Counted from the first letter of the stretch, positions 43,711-53,086 are shown. The stretch is DNA of 64,000 bases from Lachnospiraceae bacterium (GCA_017453065.1 JAFTKW010000001.1:88747-152746), one strand, 5' to 3'. Notes: generated from the letters alone by a model not told the origin. Numbers and translations: made by a program.

Positions 43711-44118
43711 CTATTGCCTTTTGTCTATATTCTTAATCAAGAATACAATCAGCCAAATCACCAAAATAATAGGTGCCAGCCACCACACAACAGCCACTAC
43801 AATTCCCAGCACAGCTACCACTGTAAGAACCAGTAGCAACACAATCAGCCATCCAGGAATGTTAATCTTCTTTCTGTGTACATATCCCTGCTCATCCGGT
43901 TCTTCATAGTCTGCATTTCCATTTTCAGCATCAATGATAGATCTTGCAATCAATCTTGGATTGCCGAGTTCACGTAGCACTTCCTCTTCTGTCTTTCCTC
44001 TTCGGATTTCAGCATTGATGTATTCTTCGTAATATCTGGCATGACTTTCAATCTGAGAACTGCCTAGTTTGCCAGATAACGCCATCCTAAGTTCATCTAA
44101 AAAAGTCTGCTTGGTCAT
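43711..44118 (-). CDS. DUF1700/HAAS-domain membrane protein
   Basis: A 135-residue protein: a helical N-terminal domain (about 1-70) with the HAAS/DUF1700 pattern YEEYINAEIRRGKTEEEVLRELGNPRLIARSI, then two membrane helices (about 86-130). Family members usually sit beside a PadR regulator; none is adjacent here. The start at 44118 has GGAGGG nine bases upstream; 17 more in-frame codons lack support. Role unknown, possibly envelope stress. Confidence 0.8.
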   Translation of the reverse strand: MTKQTFLDELRMALSGKLGSSQIESHARYYEEYINAEIRRGKTEEEVLRELGNPRLIARSIIDAENGNADYEEPDEQGYVHRKKINIPGWLIVLLLVLTVVAVLGIVVAVVWWLAPIILVIWLIVFLIKNIDKRQ

Positions 44119-44208
44119 ACTAAACCCTCCTACTTCGCGCCAAGTGATTTTTGGACAGCAAATAACCACCTAACTGCGTGTTGAGCAATCTGATTATTTT
44201 GCAATAAC

Positions 44209-44252
44209 AAAACGATCGCCCAGGCACATTATAGCATGCACCGAGGCGACCG
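44209..44252 (-). terminator. Terminator of cellobiose importer operon
   Basis: CGATCGCC-CAGGCACA pairs imperfectly with TGCACCGA-GGCGACCG around an 8-base loop, with TTTT following on the minus strand, just behind the second permease gene. Confidence 0.75.
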
Positions 44253-44276
44253 TAAATATAAGGAAAAGAAAGTTTG

Positions 44277-45146
44277 TTAGCCTTTTACACTACCAACCGC
44301 TACACCCTGTACGATATGTTTAGACAAAATCAAGTACACGATGATTACTGGGAAGATAGACAAAGATATAGATGCATATACCTGACCCATATCAAACTTA
44401 AGGAAGTCAGCACTACGAAGCTGAGCAATCAGGATAGGCAAAGTCTTCAATTCATTTTTCTTCAAAATAAGTGCTGGTGTGAAGTAGTTGTTCCAGCTAC
44501 TTACAAATGCAAAAATTGCCTGAACTGCGATTGCAGGTTTCATCAGTGGCAATACAATGGCATTGAAGGTTCTGAATTCACCAGATCCATCAATACGAGC
44601 CGCTTCCACCAAGGAAAGAGGCAGGTTACTTTCCATGTACTGTTTCAGATAGTAGAAAGTAACAGGTGCAGCAATTGCTGGCACAACCAATGGAACGAAA
44701 GAGTTTTCCATGTCCAAAGTCAAAACCAATTTCAGGAAACCAAGTGCTGTAACTTGAGTTGGAATCATCATTACCATCAAAATGAACGTAAAGATAAATT
44801 TCTTACCCTTAAACTCATATGCGTGAATCGCATACGCCGTCATGGTCGAAAAATATACGCCAAGTCCCGCACTAAGTCCTGCCACAATCAAACTGTTGAG
44901 CATACCTCGTAAGATAGGCTGTGATCCAGTAAGTACATTCTTTAGGTTCTCAAACAGATTTGTACTTGGCAAAAGTGTAAATCCCAGTGTCAAATGGGAA
45001 TGAGATCTTGTGGTATTAATCAGCAAAACATAAAACCAGAAAAGACATAGCAATGTAAGAAAAATAAACACTGCATAAGCAATAAATCTTCTAACTTTGA
45101 TGCCCATGGATTTATCAGGTTCATAATTCATATTTCTATCATTCAT
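44277..45146 (-). CDS. Sugar ABC transporter permease, MalG type
   Basis: A 289-residue inner-membrane permease with six helices. The EAA loop that docks the ATPase is EAARIDGSGEFRTFNAIVLP. It pairs with the MalF-type permease 13 bases upstream and the binding protein. No ATPase gene is present in the locus, so a shared MsmK-like ATPase encoded elsewhere must energise it, as is common for CUT1 importers in Firmicutes. Cellobiose as substrate is inferred from the divergent phosphorylase gene. Confidence 0.92.
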   Translation of the reverse strand: MNDRNMNYEPDKSMGIKVRRFIAYAVFIFLTLLCLFWFYVLLINTTRSHSHLTLGFTLLPSTNLFENLKNVLTGSQPILRGMLNSLIVAGLSAGLGVYFSTMTAYAIHAYEFKGKKFIFTFILMVMMIPTQVTALGFLKLVLTLDMENSFVPLVVPAIAAPVTFYYLKQYMESNLPLSLVEAARIDGSGEFRTFNAIVLPLMKPAIAVQAIFAFVSSWNNYFTPALILKKNELKTLPILIAQLRSADFLKFDMGQVYASISLSIFPVIIVYLILSKHIVQGVAVGSVKG

Positions 45147-45159
45147 CCTTGCGCACCTC

Positions 45160-46071
45160 CTAATTTACTTTCTTGTTTGTGAATTTAAATACCAGTAAGC
45201 TCAAGATACCAGTAATCACAAATAAGAATACAGACAACACACCACCCATACCAAAGTTACGGCTGAACAGATGATTGTTCAGATACATTATCAGTGTCAT
45301 AGAAGAACGCATTGGATTGCCAGTGCCATCGGTCAAAATCTGTGGTACATCGAACATCTGCAGACCACCGATCAAAGATGTAATCATTACATATATCAAG
45401 ATTGGTTTCAAAAGTGGCAATGTAATTTTAGTGAACACCTGAGTTGCATTTGCGCCGTCTACCTGTGCCGCTTCAAACAACTCTGTATCAATACCCATCA
45501 TACCAGCCATCAAAAGAATGGTGGTATTACCAAACCACATAAGGAAGTTCATCAGTGCCACCAAACTTCTGGTTCCCCACACCTGCATCAAAAAGTCAAC
45601 AGGTTGCTCCAAAATACCTATATCAACCAAAAGTTGGTTCACCGGACCGCTCTGAGAGAAGAACGCAAAGAACAGCATAGAAAATGCAGATGCCATGATT
45701 AAGTTTGGCAGGTAGATAACCGTCTTGAAAAATCTGGTAAATTTCAGTCTCAAACTTGGATCTGCAAACCATGCTCCAAGCAGCAATGAAACTAAAATCT
45801 GAGGTACAAATCCCAAAATCCACATAATCATAGTGTTTTCCAAATATACCCAAATATCCGGATTGGAAAACAATTTTACAAAGTTATCAAATCCCACAAA
45901 ATTAGGTCCAACCTGCATCAGACCAACTCTATAGTTTTCAAAAAAGCTATTGTAAATTGTTGTAATCAATGGAATCAATTGAAAAACAACATATACAACA
46001 ACGAAAGGAATCAAGAAAATATAGCCCCATTTATTGTAGCTAGTTACTTTTCCACTTTTGACTTTTTTCAT
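45160..46071 (-). CDS. Sugar ABC transporter permease, MalF type
   Basis: A 303-residue permease with six helices and the EAA loop EAAQVDGANATQVFTKITLP. The ATG at 46071 has GGAGG nine bases upstream; an ATG eight codons earlier does not. It is separated from the binding-protein gene by a 310-base region full of hairpins (46087-46343), which probably lets the binding protein be made in excess. Confidence 0.92.
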   Translation of the reverse strand: MKKVKSGKVTSYNKWGYIFLIPFVVVYVVFQLIPLITTIYNSFFENYRVGLMQVGPNFVGFDNFVKLFSNPDIWVYLENTMIMWILGFVPQILVSLLLGAWFADPSLRLKFTRFFKTVIYLPNLIMASAFSMLFFAFFSQSGPVNQLLVDIGILEQPVDFLMQVWGTRSLVALMNFLMWFGNTTILLMAGMMGIDTELFEAAQVDGANATQVFTKITLPLLKPILIYVMITSLIGGLQMFDVPQILTDGTGNPMRSSMTLIMYLNNHLFSRNFGMGGVLSVFLFVITGILSLLVFKFTNKKVN

Positions 46072-46086
46072 AATGCTACCTCCATT

Positions 46087-46343
46087 CCAGCCCACAAAGC
46101 TGGCAACAATTCACTCTCTTCTCAGCAAACTCTTGCCGGCTCTGCAAAACATATCTTGCGCGAGTGCGCATCACAGGCTTTAACATTGCAACATCCAATA
46201 GAGTTCTGCTTGCAGAACTCATGCGCCGAGCGCAGTCGCCTGCGACAAATTCATATTGCGCGAGTGCGCATCACAGGCTTTAACATTGCATATGCAATGT
46301 TAAAGCCACGCCTGCCTGCTCATTCACAGGCAGACATGGCTTT
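46087..46343 (-). repeat. Cluster of hairpins and duplicated blocks between binding-protein and permease genes
   Basis: In the transcript direction: hairpin A (46343-46302), 17 base pairs with two G-U and an 8-base loop; hairpin B (46307-46276), a perfect 32-bp palindrome overlapping A by six bases, so A and B compete; hairpin C (46220-46201), perfect 9-bp arms; and a small one (46103-46087). A 35-bp block at 46156-46190 is repeated exactly at 46256-46290, 100 bases apart, so its GGCTTTAACATTGCA end can also pair with 46293-46307. The set can act as partial terminator/attenuator and 3' protector of the binding-protein mRNA. No coding sequence is credible. Confidence 0.8.
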
Positions 46344-46381
46344 CATTAACCACTAATTATCTGTCGTATAGTGACTTCTAA

Positions 46382-47713
46382 TTAATATGTAAGGTTAGGA
46401 TATTTTTCCTGAACTGCTTTGTAGAACAAGTCTAAAGCTTCGTCGTATGTAGCAGCGCCATCAAAGTACTGCTTCATAGCATCCTGGAATTCTTCATTAC
46501 AACCCTGGTCATAAGCGGAAAGGTTGCTAAGATCGATGCTTCCAGCACCTGCAGCATAGATAGCAAGTGGGTTCTGTCCGCCAAGGATCTTGCTTGTGTA
46601 GTCAGACTGAGCCATAGCTTCCATAGCTGGTTTGTTGTTTACGAAGTCGTCATCCTGGATAACGATCTGCTTCATAAGGTCAGCATTTGCTGTCATCTGA
46701 AGCATGATATCTTTTACAAGAGAGCTGTTGTCTGTGCCGTTAGCTGCACAAATCCATGTACCGCCCCAGAAGAAGCCCTGAGGACCTTCTGTACATCCCC
46801 AGTCACCATTGTAACCAATGGAACCTTCCTGATCTGCTGCCATAGAGAAGTTGATGAGCCAAGCTGGTCCAAAGTAGCAGAATACTTTACCCTGTGGGTA
46901 GAAGCCTTCACTCCACTCTGTGCTCCAAAGTTTGTGTGTCTTTGTCTGTCCTGCCTGTACCATCTTCATGGAGTCGTCAACCCATTTCTTAATGTTGTCA
47001 TCGATAACGATCTTGTCATCAACAACCCATTTTGTAGAAACGTTGTTGGAGTATACACGATATGTATCCATTACAGAAGAAACCATGCTGTATCCAGCAG
47101 CCTGCATTGTGCCTGCTGTTTCAACGAATTTGTCCCAAGAAGAAACATACTTCTGAACTTCTGCAGGATCATCTGTACCAAGAACTTCCTTAGCTACTTC
47201 TCTGTTGTAGAACATAGCACCAGGACATCCCTGCCATGAAACACCCTTAAGTACGCCTTCGGAATCTGTTACGATATCCTGAGTATACTTATACTGGTCT
47301 TTCAAATCGTTTGCAGTAATACCAAGAGTAGTTACTGGCAATGTGTAATCTGTGTCAACATATTTAAGTGCATAGTCAGCTTCGATCAAGAAGATATCAA
47401 TCTTGTCATCAGCTGCTGCTTTGTCCTGACCAAGTAATACTTCGTCCAAATTGTTCTGGTATGCGTTGTCAGCGTTAGGAGTGATGTTCCAAACAACTGT
47501 TACGTCACCAATTTTACCTGTTGTTGCATCAACTTCTTCATAACCTGGGTAATGAGAAGTAATTCTGCTCTTGAACTCTTCGTTCCAGCAGTAGATGTTC
47601 AGCACTTTACCGCCATCAGTAGCAGTACCAGCTGATCCTTTTGCGCCACAGCCAACGAGTGCAGAAGCAACCATAACTGTAGCTAAGATAAGTCCTAAAA
47701 CTTTCTTTTTCAT
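46382..47713 (-). CDS. Sugar ABC transporter substrate-binding lipoprotein
   Basis: A 443-residue lipoprotein: MKKKVLGLILATVMVASA leads to the lipobox LVGC with Cys22, a Gly/Ser linker, and a family-1 extracellular solute-binding domain (NIYCWNEEFKSR near the start, WGGTWICAANGTD in the C-terminal half). It delivers a sugar, probably cellobiose or a cello-oligosaccharide, to the two permeases. First structural gene after the LacI regulator on the same strand; AGGGAGG precedes the start. Confidence 0.93.
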   Translation of the reverse strand: MKKKVLGLILATVMVASALVGCGAKGSAGTATDGGKVLNIYCWNEEFKSRITSHYPGYEEVDATTGKIGDVTVVWNITPNADNAYQNNLDEVLLGQDKAAADDKIDIFLIEADYALKYVDTDYTLPVTTLGITANDLKDQYKYTQDIVTDSEGVLKGVSWQGCPGAMFYNREVAKEVLGTDDPAEVQKYVSSWDKFVETAGTMQAAGYSMVSSVMDTYRVYSNNVSTKWVVDDKIVIDDNIKKWVDDSMKMVQAGQTKTHKLWSTEWSEGFYPQGKVFCYFGPAWLINFSMAADQEGSIGYNGDWGCTEGPQGFFWGGTWICAANGTDNSSLVKDIMLQMTANADLMKQIVIQDDDFVNNKPAMEAMAQSDYTSKILGGQNPLAIYAAGAGSIDLSNLSAYDQGCNEEFQDAMKQYFDGAATYDEALDLFYKAVQEKYPNLTY

Positions 47714-47798
47714 ACTTTAATTCCTCCCTTAAATTAGATAGAAAAGTTACTTTATATTTACGCCCTTACGGCACAAATATCACAATTAATCACGGCGA

Positions 47799-48800
47799 CT
47801 AAATCTCGCCCACTGTCTTACCTGGGTAAACATTGCCCTCTACTACAATCTGTTCAATCAGTGTAGTCTTCGGTCTTTCAATCAGTTCCACCAAGCGTTC
47901 TCCCGCTCTCTCGCCAATCAGTTTGGTATCCTGTCTAAGCGTTGTAAGCTGTGGCTCGATATGTCTTCCCACGCGAATTCCATCATAGCCAGCTACCGAT
48001 ATATCTTCTGGAATGCTAAGACCTCTCTCCTTAATCGCATTGATTCCGCCAAAACTGGAAAAATCATCTGGATAAAGGATGCAAGTTGGTGGATTTGGCA
48101 AATCCAACAAAGCCAACGTTTCCTGCATAGTCTGTTTCGTATCTCTATATGCAGCCTCTCGAATATACTCATCTGGAATGGTAAGTCCCAATTCCTCTGC
48201 TGTCTTATAAAAAGAAGAAAGTCTGCTTTGGGTAACCGCTGAATCTGCTCCATGAATGTAAGCTACTTTGCGATGTCCCTGTTCATATATATATGTAAGC
48301 AAATCTTTCATGCCTTTCACATTGTCAGAAGTGATTGCAATGCGATTGTTAAATATATGGTCTATGGTTACAATCGGAATATCGCTTCGAATCAATTCCT
48401 CCACCTGTGGATCATAAAAATTCACGCAGGCGATGATGACTCCATCAAAACCTCTATATTTACAATGCTCTAAATATGTAGCGCGACCCTTGCTGGCATT
48501 GATAAAGGTAATGTCATATCCTTTACGCTCAACAGTTCGCTTAAAACTTTCAAGCACATTTGCAAAGTAGTCATGAGTCAAACCGCTTCTAGCTTCGTCA
48601 GAGAAAAGAACGCCTATGTTATAGGTACGATTCGTTTTCAGTGCTCTGGCTGAAGAATTAGGGAAGTAACCCATCTCTTTGGCAACCTGTCTGATATTCG
48701 CTTTTGTTTCTTCTCCAATATCGCTGTGATCATTTAAGGCCTTGCTTACGGTAGCAATGCTAACACCACAGGCTTTGGAAATATCTTTCATGGAAGCCAT
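47799..48800 (-). CDS. LacI-family regulator of the cellobiose locus
   Basis: A 333-residue repressor with the N-terminal helix-turn-helix ASMKDISKACGVSIATVSKALN and a sugar-binding effector domain (NIGVLFSDEARSG, VTIDHIF, GYDGIRVGRHIEPQLTTLRQD). The start at 48800 has AGAGG 11 bases upstream. It lies between the divergent cellobiose phosphorylase gene and the importer operon, with LacI-like sites at 48860-48875, 49044-49057 and 49191-49200. Likely inducer is cellobiose or a derivative (inference). Confidence 0.93.
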   Translation of the reverse strand: MASMKDISKACGVSIATVSKALNDHSDIGEETKANIRQVAKEMGYFPNSSARALKTNRTYNIGVLFSDEARSGLTHDYFANVLESFKRTVERKGYDITFINASKGRATYLEHCKYRGFDGVIIACVNFYDPQVEELIRSDIPIVTIDHIFNNRIAITSDNVKGMKDLLTYIYEQGHRKVAYIHGADSAVTQSRLSSFYKTAEELGLTIPDEYIREAAYRDTKQTMQETLALLDLPNPPTCILYPDDFSSFGGINAIKERGLSIPEDISVAGYDGIRVGRHIEPQLTTLRQDTKLIGERAGERLVELIERPKTTLIEQIVVEGNVYPGKTVGEI

Positions 48801-48859
48801 GGTTACAGTCCTCTCCAAAACAGGTGATACGCTCAAGATTTGTGCGACCATTCATTTGC

Positions 48860-48908
48860 TTAATCGTTTTCGTAAATTAAATATACATCAACTTTTACAC
48901 TTTTGCAA
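48860..48908 (-). promoter_or_regulatory. Promoter of LacI regulator with overlapping operator-like site
   Basis: TTGCAA (48903-48908) and TATATT (48880-48885) on the minus strand with a 17-base spacer. Just downstream of the -10 box the site TTACGAAAACGATTAA (48860-48875) has the AAACG-centre of LacI operators, suggesting self-control. Confidence 0.6.
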
Positions 48909-48973
48909 TACTTTTTGCAGTTTTTTTATGCAACTTTTACACCTTTTGGTTGTTTTTACTAGTTTTTACGTAA

Positions 48974-48988
48974 ATGCAAGCGGTTGCT
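48974..48988. promoter_or_regulatory. cre site (CcpA) in the cellobiose locus
   Basis: ATGCAAGCGGTTGCT fits WTGNAANCGNWNNCW at all positions. It stands in the 444-base divergent regulatory region, upstream of both promoters. Confidence 0.65.
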
Positions 48989-49043
48989 CACTTGATTTTT
49001 GGTGAATTTTGAACAAGTAAATCCGTGATATTACAAATTTTAG

Positions 49044-49057
49044 CGTAAACGGTTTCG
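49044..49057. promoter_or_regulatory. LacI-type operator-like site upstream of phosphorylase promoter
   Basis: CGTAAACGGTTTCG is an imperfect palindrome with the AAACG/GTTT halves seen at the other two sites of the locus. Confidence 0.45.
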
Positions 49058-49131
49058 TAATTGTCTAAAAATGTCCGAACTGTTTCTTCTTTATGAAAAA
49101 TTAAAGAAATGCCTATTTTTCAATATTTCTG

Positions 49132-49200
49132 TTGCTTTTTTAACAATCAATGTGTATAATTTGGACATAGACTGATTTTGTGGTTTTACTTAAACGTTTA
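49132..49200 (+). promoter_or_regulatory. Promoter and operator of cellobiose phosphorylase gene
   Basis: TTGCTT (49132-49137) and TATAAT (49155-49160) have a 17-base spacer. The perfect palindrome TAAACGTTTA (49191-49200) lies about 25 bases past the expected start site, where a bound LacI repressor would block elongation. Confidence 0.7.
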
Positions 49201-49244
49201 CTAAGAAAGCAGTAAATTACATATTATTAAAGGAGAAAAAGGAT

Positions 49245-51680
49245 ATGAAATTCGGCTATTTTGATGATGCCCATCGCGAATACGTCATCACAACACCCAA
49301 AACACCACTTCCATGGATCAACTATTTAGGATGTAACGACTTTTTTAGTTTGATTTCCAACACTTGTGGTGGTTATTCCTTTTATAAAGACGCTAAACTT
49401 TTGCGTCTCACCAGATATCGCTACAACAATGTACCAGCAGATATCAATGGTAAATACTTATATATTAAAGATGGGGACACAGTTTGGAATCCAGGCTGGC
49501 AGCCAACCAAGACTGAGCTAGACTCTTACGAATGCCGTCATGGTATCGGATACAGCCGTTTCACTGGTTCTAAAAATGGCGTACTTGCTTCTGTTCTTTC
49601 TTTCGTTCCTATGAACGATACTTGCGAAGTGAGCAAGGTTACCATCACCAACCAGTCTGACGTAGCAAAAGACTTGAAACTCTTCTCCTTCGTAGAGTGG
49701 TGTCTGTGGAATGCAGATGATGATATGAAGAACTTCCAGCGTAATTACAGTACAGGTGAAGTTGAAATTTCCGGTTCCATCCTCTTCCACAAGACCGAAT
49801 ACCGTGAAAGACGTAATCACTACGGCATCTATTCCGTAAATGCTCCTATTGATGGTTTCGATACCATTAGAGATGAATTCCTTGGTGCTTATCGCAGCAC
49901 AGAGAATCCAAAAGCTGTTGAAGACGGTGCTTGCACAAACTCTGTGGCAAGCGGATGGTCTCCAATTGCTTCTCACCAGCTCAACATCACATTGGCTCCA
50001 GGCGAATCTAAAGAATATGTATTCGTTCTCGGCTACATTGAGAACCCACAGGATGACAAATGGGAATCCTATGGCATCGTAAATAAAAAGCCTGCATTTG
50101 AAATGGTAGCTCGCTACCAGACATCTGCAGATGTGGATCGTGCTTTTGCAGAGCTTAACGCTTATTGGGAAGGTCTTCTTTCCAAATACAATGTACAGTC
50201 TGGCAACGACAAGGTTAACCGTATGGTTAATATCTGGAACCAGTATCAGTGTATGGTTACCTTCAACATGTCCCGTTCCGCTTCTTATTATGAATCCGGA
50301 ATCGGCCGTGGCATGGGCTTCAGAGATTCCTGCCAGGATTTGCTTGGTTTCGTACACTTGATTCCTGATCGTGCCAGAGAGCGTATTATCGATATCGCTT
50401 CTACACAGTTCCAGGACGGTAGCGCTTATCATCAGTATCAGCCACTTACCAAGAAAGGTAACTCCGACATTGGTTCTGGTTTCAATGACGACCCACTTTG
50501 GCTCATTGCAGGTACCAGTGCTTATGTAAGAGAAACTGGCGATACTTCCATTTTGACAGAAATGGTTCCTTTCGATAACGATATGTCCGTAGCGACACCA
50601 CTTATGGATCACTTGAAACGTTCTTTGGATTACATCATCAATCACAAAGGACCACATGCACTTCCTCTTATTGGTCGTGCAGACTGGAATGACTGTTTGA
50701 ACCTGAACTGCTTCTCCGAGCATCCAGGTGAATCCTTCCAGACCTTTGGCCCTTCAGAGGGACCTGTAGCAGAATCTGTATTTATTGCAGGTATGTTTGT
50801 AAAATACGGTGAAGAATATGCTCAGCTCTGCGAGCTTATGGGTGATACAGCAGAAGCAGCAAGAGCTCGTAAGGAAGTTGAGATTATGTATGATGCTATC
50901 CTGAAAGATGGATGGGACGGCGACTGGTTCGTACGTGCATACGATGCATATAGCCAGAAGATTGGTTCAAAAGAATGTGAAGAAGGTCAGATTTTCATCG
51001 AACCACAAGGCTTCTGTGTTCTTGCTGGCGTAGGTGTCAAAGAAGGCTTGGCTGAAAAAGCACTTAACTCCGTCAAGGAAAGATTGGATACCAAGTATGG
51101 TGTCATGATTCTTCAGCCTGCATACACCAGATACCACCTTGAACTCGGCGAAGTTTCCTCTTATCCACCTGGATACAAAGAGAACGCTGGTATCTTCTGC
51201 CACAACAATCCATGGGTTTCCATTGCTGAAACTGTAATTGGACGCGGCGACAGAGCATTTGAAATTTACCAGAAGACTTGTCCAGCTTATGTGGAAGAAA
51301 TCAGCGAGATTCATCGCACCGAACCATATGTATACTCACAGATGGTTGCAGGCGCTGATGCAAAGTTCCACGGCGAAGCAAAGAACAGCTGGCTGACAGG
51401 TACAGCAGCTTGGACCTTTGTAAATATCTCCCAGTACATTCTGGGTGTATATCCTACTCACACAGGTCTTTCCATCAATCCATGTGTTCCTGAAGGATTC
51501 GGTGATTTCACTCTCACCAGAAGTTTCCGTGAAGGCACCTACAACATCAAGGTTTCCAACCCATCTGGCGTACAGAAGGGCATTGCTTCCTTGACAGTAG
51601 ACGGACAGAAGGTAGAAGGTTGCATTATTCCTTATGTAAAAGGAAAGACTGAGTACAATGTAGAAGTTGTAATGGGTTAA
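49245..51680 (+). CDS. Cellobiose phosphorylase, GH94
   Basis: An 811-residue GH94 enzyme, the same length and very similar throughout to clostridial cellobiose phosphorylase: [16 protein letters not shown] at the start, [31 protein letters not shown] and the catalytic block [11 protein letters not shown] with the proposed acid Asp483. It splits cellobiose with phosphate into glucose 1-phosphate and glucose in the cytoplasm, saving one ATP per disaccharide. It is divergent from the LacI regulator and sugar importer; AAAGGAG precedes the start. The chitobiose and cellodextrin phosphorylase subgroups are less likely from length and motifs. Confidence 0.95.
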   Translation: MKFGYFDDAHREYVITTPKTPLPWINYLGCNDFFSLISNTCGGYSFYKDAKLLRLTRYRYNNVPADINGKYLYIKDGDTVWNPGWQPTKTELDSYECRHGIGYSRFTGSKNGVLASVLSFVPMNDTCEVSKVTITNQSDVAKDLKLFSFVEWCLWNADDDMKNFQRNYSTGEVEISGSILFHKTEYRERRNHYGIYSVNAPIDGFDTIRDEFLGAYRSTENPKAVEDGACTNSVASGWSPIASHQLNITLAPGESKEYVFVLGYIENPQDDKWESYGIVNKKPAFEMVARYQTSADVDRAFAELNAYWEGLLSKYNVQSGNDKVNRMVNIWNQYQCMVTFNMSRSASYYESGIGRGMGFRDSCQDLLGFVHLIPDRARERIIDIASTQFQDGSAYHQYQPLTKKGNSDIGSGFNDDPLWLIAGTSAYVRETGDTSILTEMVPFDNDMSVATPLMDHLKRSLDYIINHKGPHALPLIGRADWNDCLNLNCFSEHPGESFQTFGPSEGPVAESVFIAGMFVKYGEEYAQLCELMGDTAEAARARKEVEIMYDAILKDGWDGDWFVRAYDAYSQKIGSKECEEGQIFIEPQGFCVLAGVGVKEGLAEKALNSVKERLDTKYGVMILQPAYTRYHLELGEVSSYPPGYKENAGIFCHNNPWVSIAETVIGRGDRAFEIYQKTCPAYVEEISEIHRTEPYVYSQMVAGADAKFHGEAKNSWLTGTAAWTFVNISQYILGVYPTHTGLSINPCVPEGFGDFTLTRSFREGTYNIKVSNPSGVQKGIASLTVDGQKVEGCIIPYVKGKTEYNVEVVMG

Positions 51681-51701
51681 TTTCATAACTTTCTCCAATA
51701 A

Positions 51702-51735
51702 AAAGAGCAGATATCCACTTGGGTATCTGCTCTTT
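51702..51735. terminator. Terminator of cellobiose phosphorylase gene
   Basis: AAAGAGCAGATA (51702-51713) pairs perfectly with TATCTGCTCTTT (51724-51735) around a 10-base loop. Confidence 0.88.
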
Positions 51736-51748
51736 CTATTAATGATTT

Positions 51749-52003
51749 TTACCATTTTTTTACAGGACAGTAATTCTTCGCCACTATAGCTCTCATTTCT
51801 ACATAGCAGCCACAATGTCTGCACATTCCAGAAAGCAAGCTTTCACATGCCTGGCAACTAGCAAGTCTATCCTGATATAACTGCTCGGAAGCTTTGATTT
51901 CTTCATCCAAACTTTCTATATATTCATATAGGTTGCGGAACATCTCTTCCCCATCCGCCATATCTTTGATCAAACACTTCTTGCAGAGTCTTCTTTCGTC
52001 CAT
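51749..52003 (-). CDS. Cys-rich DUF6171-like protein
   Basis: An 84-residue protein with two Cys clusters: CKKC (residues 7-10) and CQAC-x7-CRHCGC followed by a last Cys in NYCPVKKW, with a helical spacer carrying a YxxRLxxC element. The pattern CRHCGCYVEMRA matches DUF6171, a small putative zinc-binding family of Clostridia. Role unknown. It starts 14 bases after rubrerythrin and probably shares its transcript. Confidence 0.8.
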   Translation of the reverse strand: MDERRLCKKCLIKDMADGEEMFRNLYEYIESLDEEIKASEQLYQDRLASCQACESLLSGMCRHCGCYVEMRAIVAKNYCPVKKW

Positions 52004-52017
52004 GGGACTTCCTTGCC

Positions 52018-52557
52018 TTAGTAATTTTCTGCTTTGATTTCAAAATAAGATTGTGGGTGTGCACATACTGGGCATACTTCTGGAGCCTGTTTGCCTACAT
52101 GGATGTGGCCACAGTTGCCGCATTTCCAAATCATATCGCCATCTCTGCTAAATACCAAGCCGCCTTCTACATTTTCAAGGAGTTTGCGATATCTCTCCTC
52201 GTGTTCCTTTTCGATTGCTGCTACACCTTCAAACAGTCTTGCAATTTCTTCAAAGCCTTCTTCTCTAGCTTCTTTTGCAAAAGTAGCATACATATCAGTC
52301 CACTCATAGTTTTCACCCTGAGCTGCATCTAACAAATTCTCTGCTGTAGATGGCATTCCACCATGCAACAATTTAAACCACATCTTTGCATGCTCTTTTT
52401 CGTTTGCTGCAGTCTCTTCAAAAATATTTGCAATCTGAACATAGCCATCTTTTTTTGCCTTGGACGCATAATAAGTATATTTATTGCGTGCCATAGATTC
52501 GCCTGCAAATGCAGACATTAAATTCGCCTCTGTCTTTGTTCCCTTTAAATTTGCCAT
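52018..52557 (-). CDS. Rubrerythrin
   Basis: A 179-residue non-haem iron peroxidase. The four-helix ferritin-like part carries the diiron ligands ([36 protein letters not shown]) and the C-terminal rubredoxin-like part the Fe(Cys)4 site (WKCGNCGH and CPVCAHP). It reduces hydrogen peroxide in anaerobes. The AT-rich upstream region was checked for a PerR box, but no convincing one was seen. Confidence 0.97.
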   Translation of the reverse strand: MANLKGTKTEANLMSAFAGESMARNKYTYYASKAKKDGYVQIANIFEETAANEKEHAKMWFKLLHGGMPSTAENLLDAAQGENYEWTDMYATFAKEAREEGFEEIARLFEGVAAIEKEHEERYRKLLENVEGGLVFSRDGDMIWKCGNCGHIHVGKQAPEVCPVCAHPQSYFEIKAENY

Positions 52558-52695
52558 ACTATACCTCTTTCCGTGTCATCGGACACCCTTTCAACTCTTC
52601 AAATACATTTTTTACATAATAAATGCACTCTTGTGATACAATAATCATACTTCCAAATCCTAACTTTGTAAATCAATTTTATTTTGCAAAAAGTG

Positions 52696-52724
52696 TTGAC
52701 AATTTATACACTTTCATGTAATAT
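52696..52724 (+). promoter_or_regulatory. Promoter of tRNA-Arg(ACG)
   Basis: Exact TTGACA (52696-52701) and TAATAT (52719-52724) with a 17-base spacer, about 30 bases before the tRNA. Confidence 0.8.
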
Positions 52725-52755
52725 ATCTAATGTTGCAAGTGTTACTGCAATAAAT

Positions 52756-52829
52756 GTGCGCTTAGCTCAGCTGGATAGAGCGTTTGGCTACGGACCAAAA
52801 GGTCGGGAGTTCGAATCTTCTAGCGCACG
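52756..52829 (+). tRNA. tRNA-Arg (anticodon ACG)
   Basis: 74 bases; acceptor GTGCGCT/AGCGCAC, anticodon stem TTTGG/CCAAA with loop CTACGGA. The A at position 34 is normally deaminated to inosine to read CGU, CGC and CGA. Confidence 0.95.
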
Positions 52830-52831
52830 CT

Positions 52832-52868
52832 AAAAAAAGACATCTCAGAAATGAGATGTCTTTTTTTT
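52832..52868 (+). terminator. Terminator of tRNA-Arg(ACG), first of repeated copies
   Basis: AGACATCTC pairs with GAGATGTCT around the loop AGAAAT, followed by eight T. The same hairpin is found again at 52956-52980. Confidence 0.9.
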
Positions 52869-52907
52869 GCGTGCGGTTGCGCACAGGCCTATCTCATTGC
52901 GGGGCTT

Positions 52908-53031
52908 TTTTATTGCGCAGACGTTTATTGTCTGCTGGGCGGCTTGCGCACTGCTACATCTCAGAAATGAGATGTCTTTTATTGCGCAGACGTTTATTGT
53001 CTGCTGGGCGGCTTGCGCACTGCTACATCTC
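52908..53031. repeat. Exact 55-bp direct repeat with intervening terminator hairpin
   Basis: The 55 bases at 52908-52962 are repeated without change at 52977-53031. Each copy starts TTTTATTGCGCAGAC, contains the stem GCAGAC/GTCTGC and a GGCTTGCGCAC end, and finishes with CTACATCTC. Between them a second copy of the tRNA terminator (ACATCTC-AGAAAT-GAGATGT, 52956-52975, then CTTTT) is completed by the left copy. A diverged copy follows the first terminator (52869-52905). This looks like tandem growth of a terminator-linked unit. No gene is credible in 52869-53086. Confidence 0.85.
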
Positions 53032-53086
53032 TTCAAACTTGTAAATAACGCATTTTCGTGTATAATATTATTATGGAGGGTGCGCT

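Noticed and set aside
46156-46290. Insertion-sequence remnant or MITE
   Set aside because: The exact 35-bp direct repeat is not flanked by terminal inverted repeats with a target duplication, and no transposase fragment is present.
49518-50723. A 401-codon open frame antisense to cellobiose phosphorylase
   Set aside because: The plus-strand GH94 enzyme is unambiguous; the antisense product has no recognisable domain.
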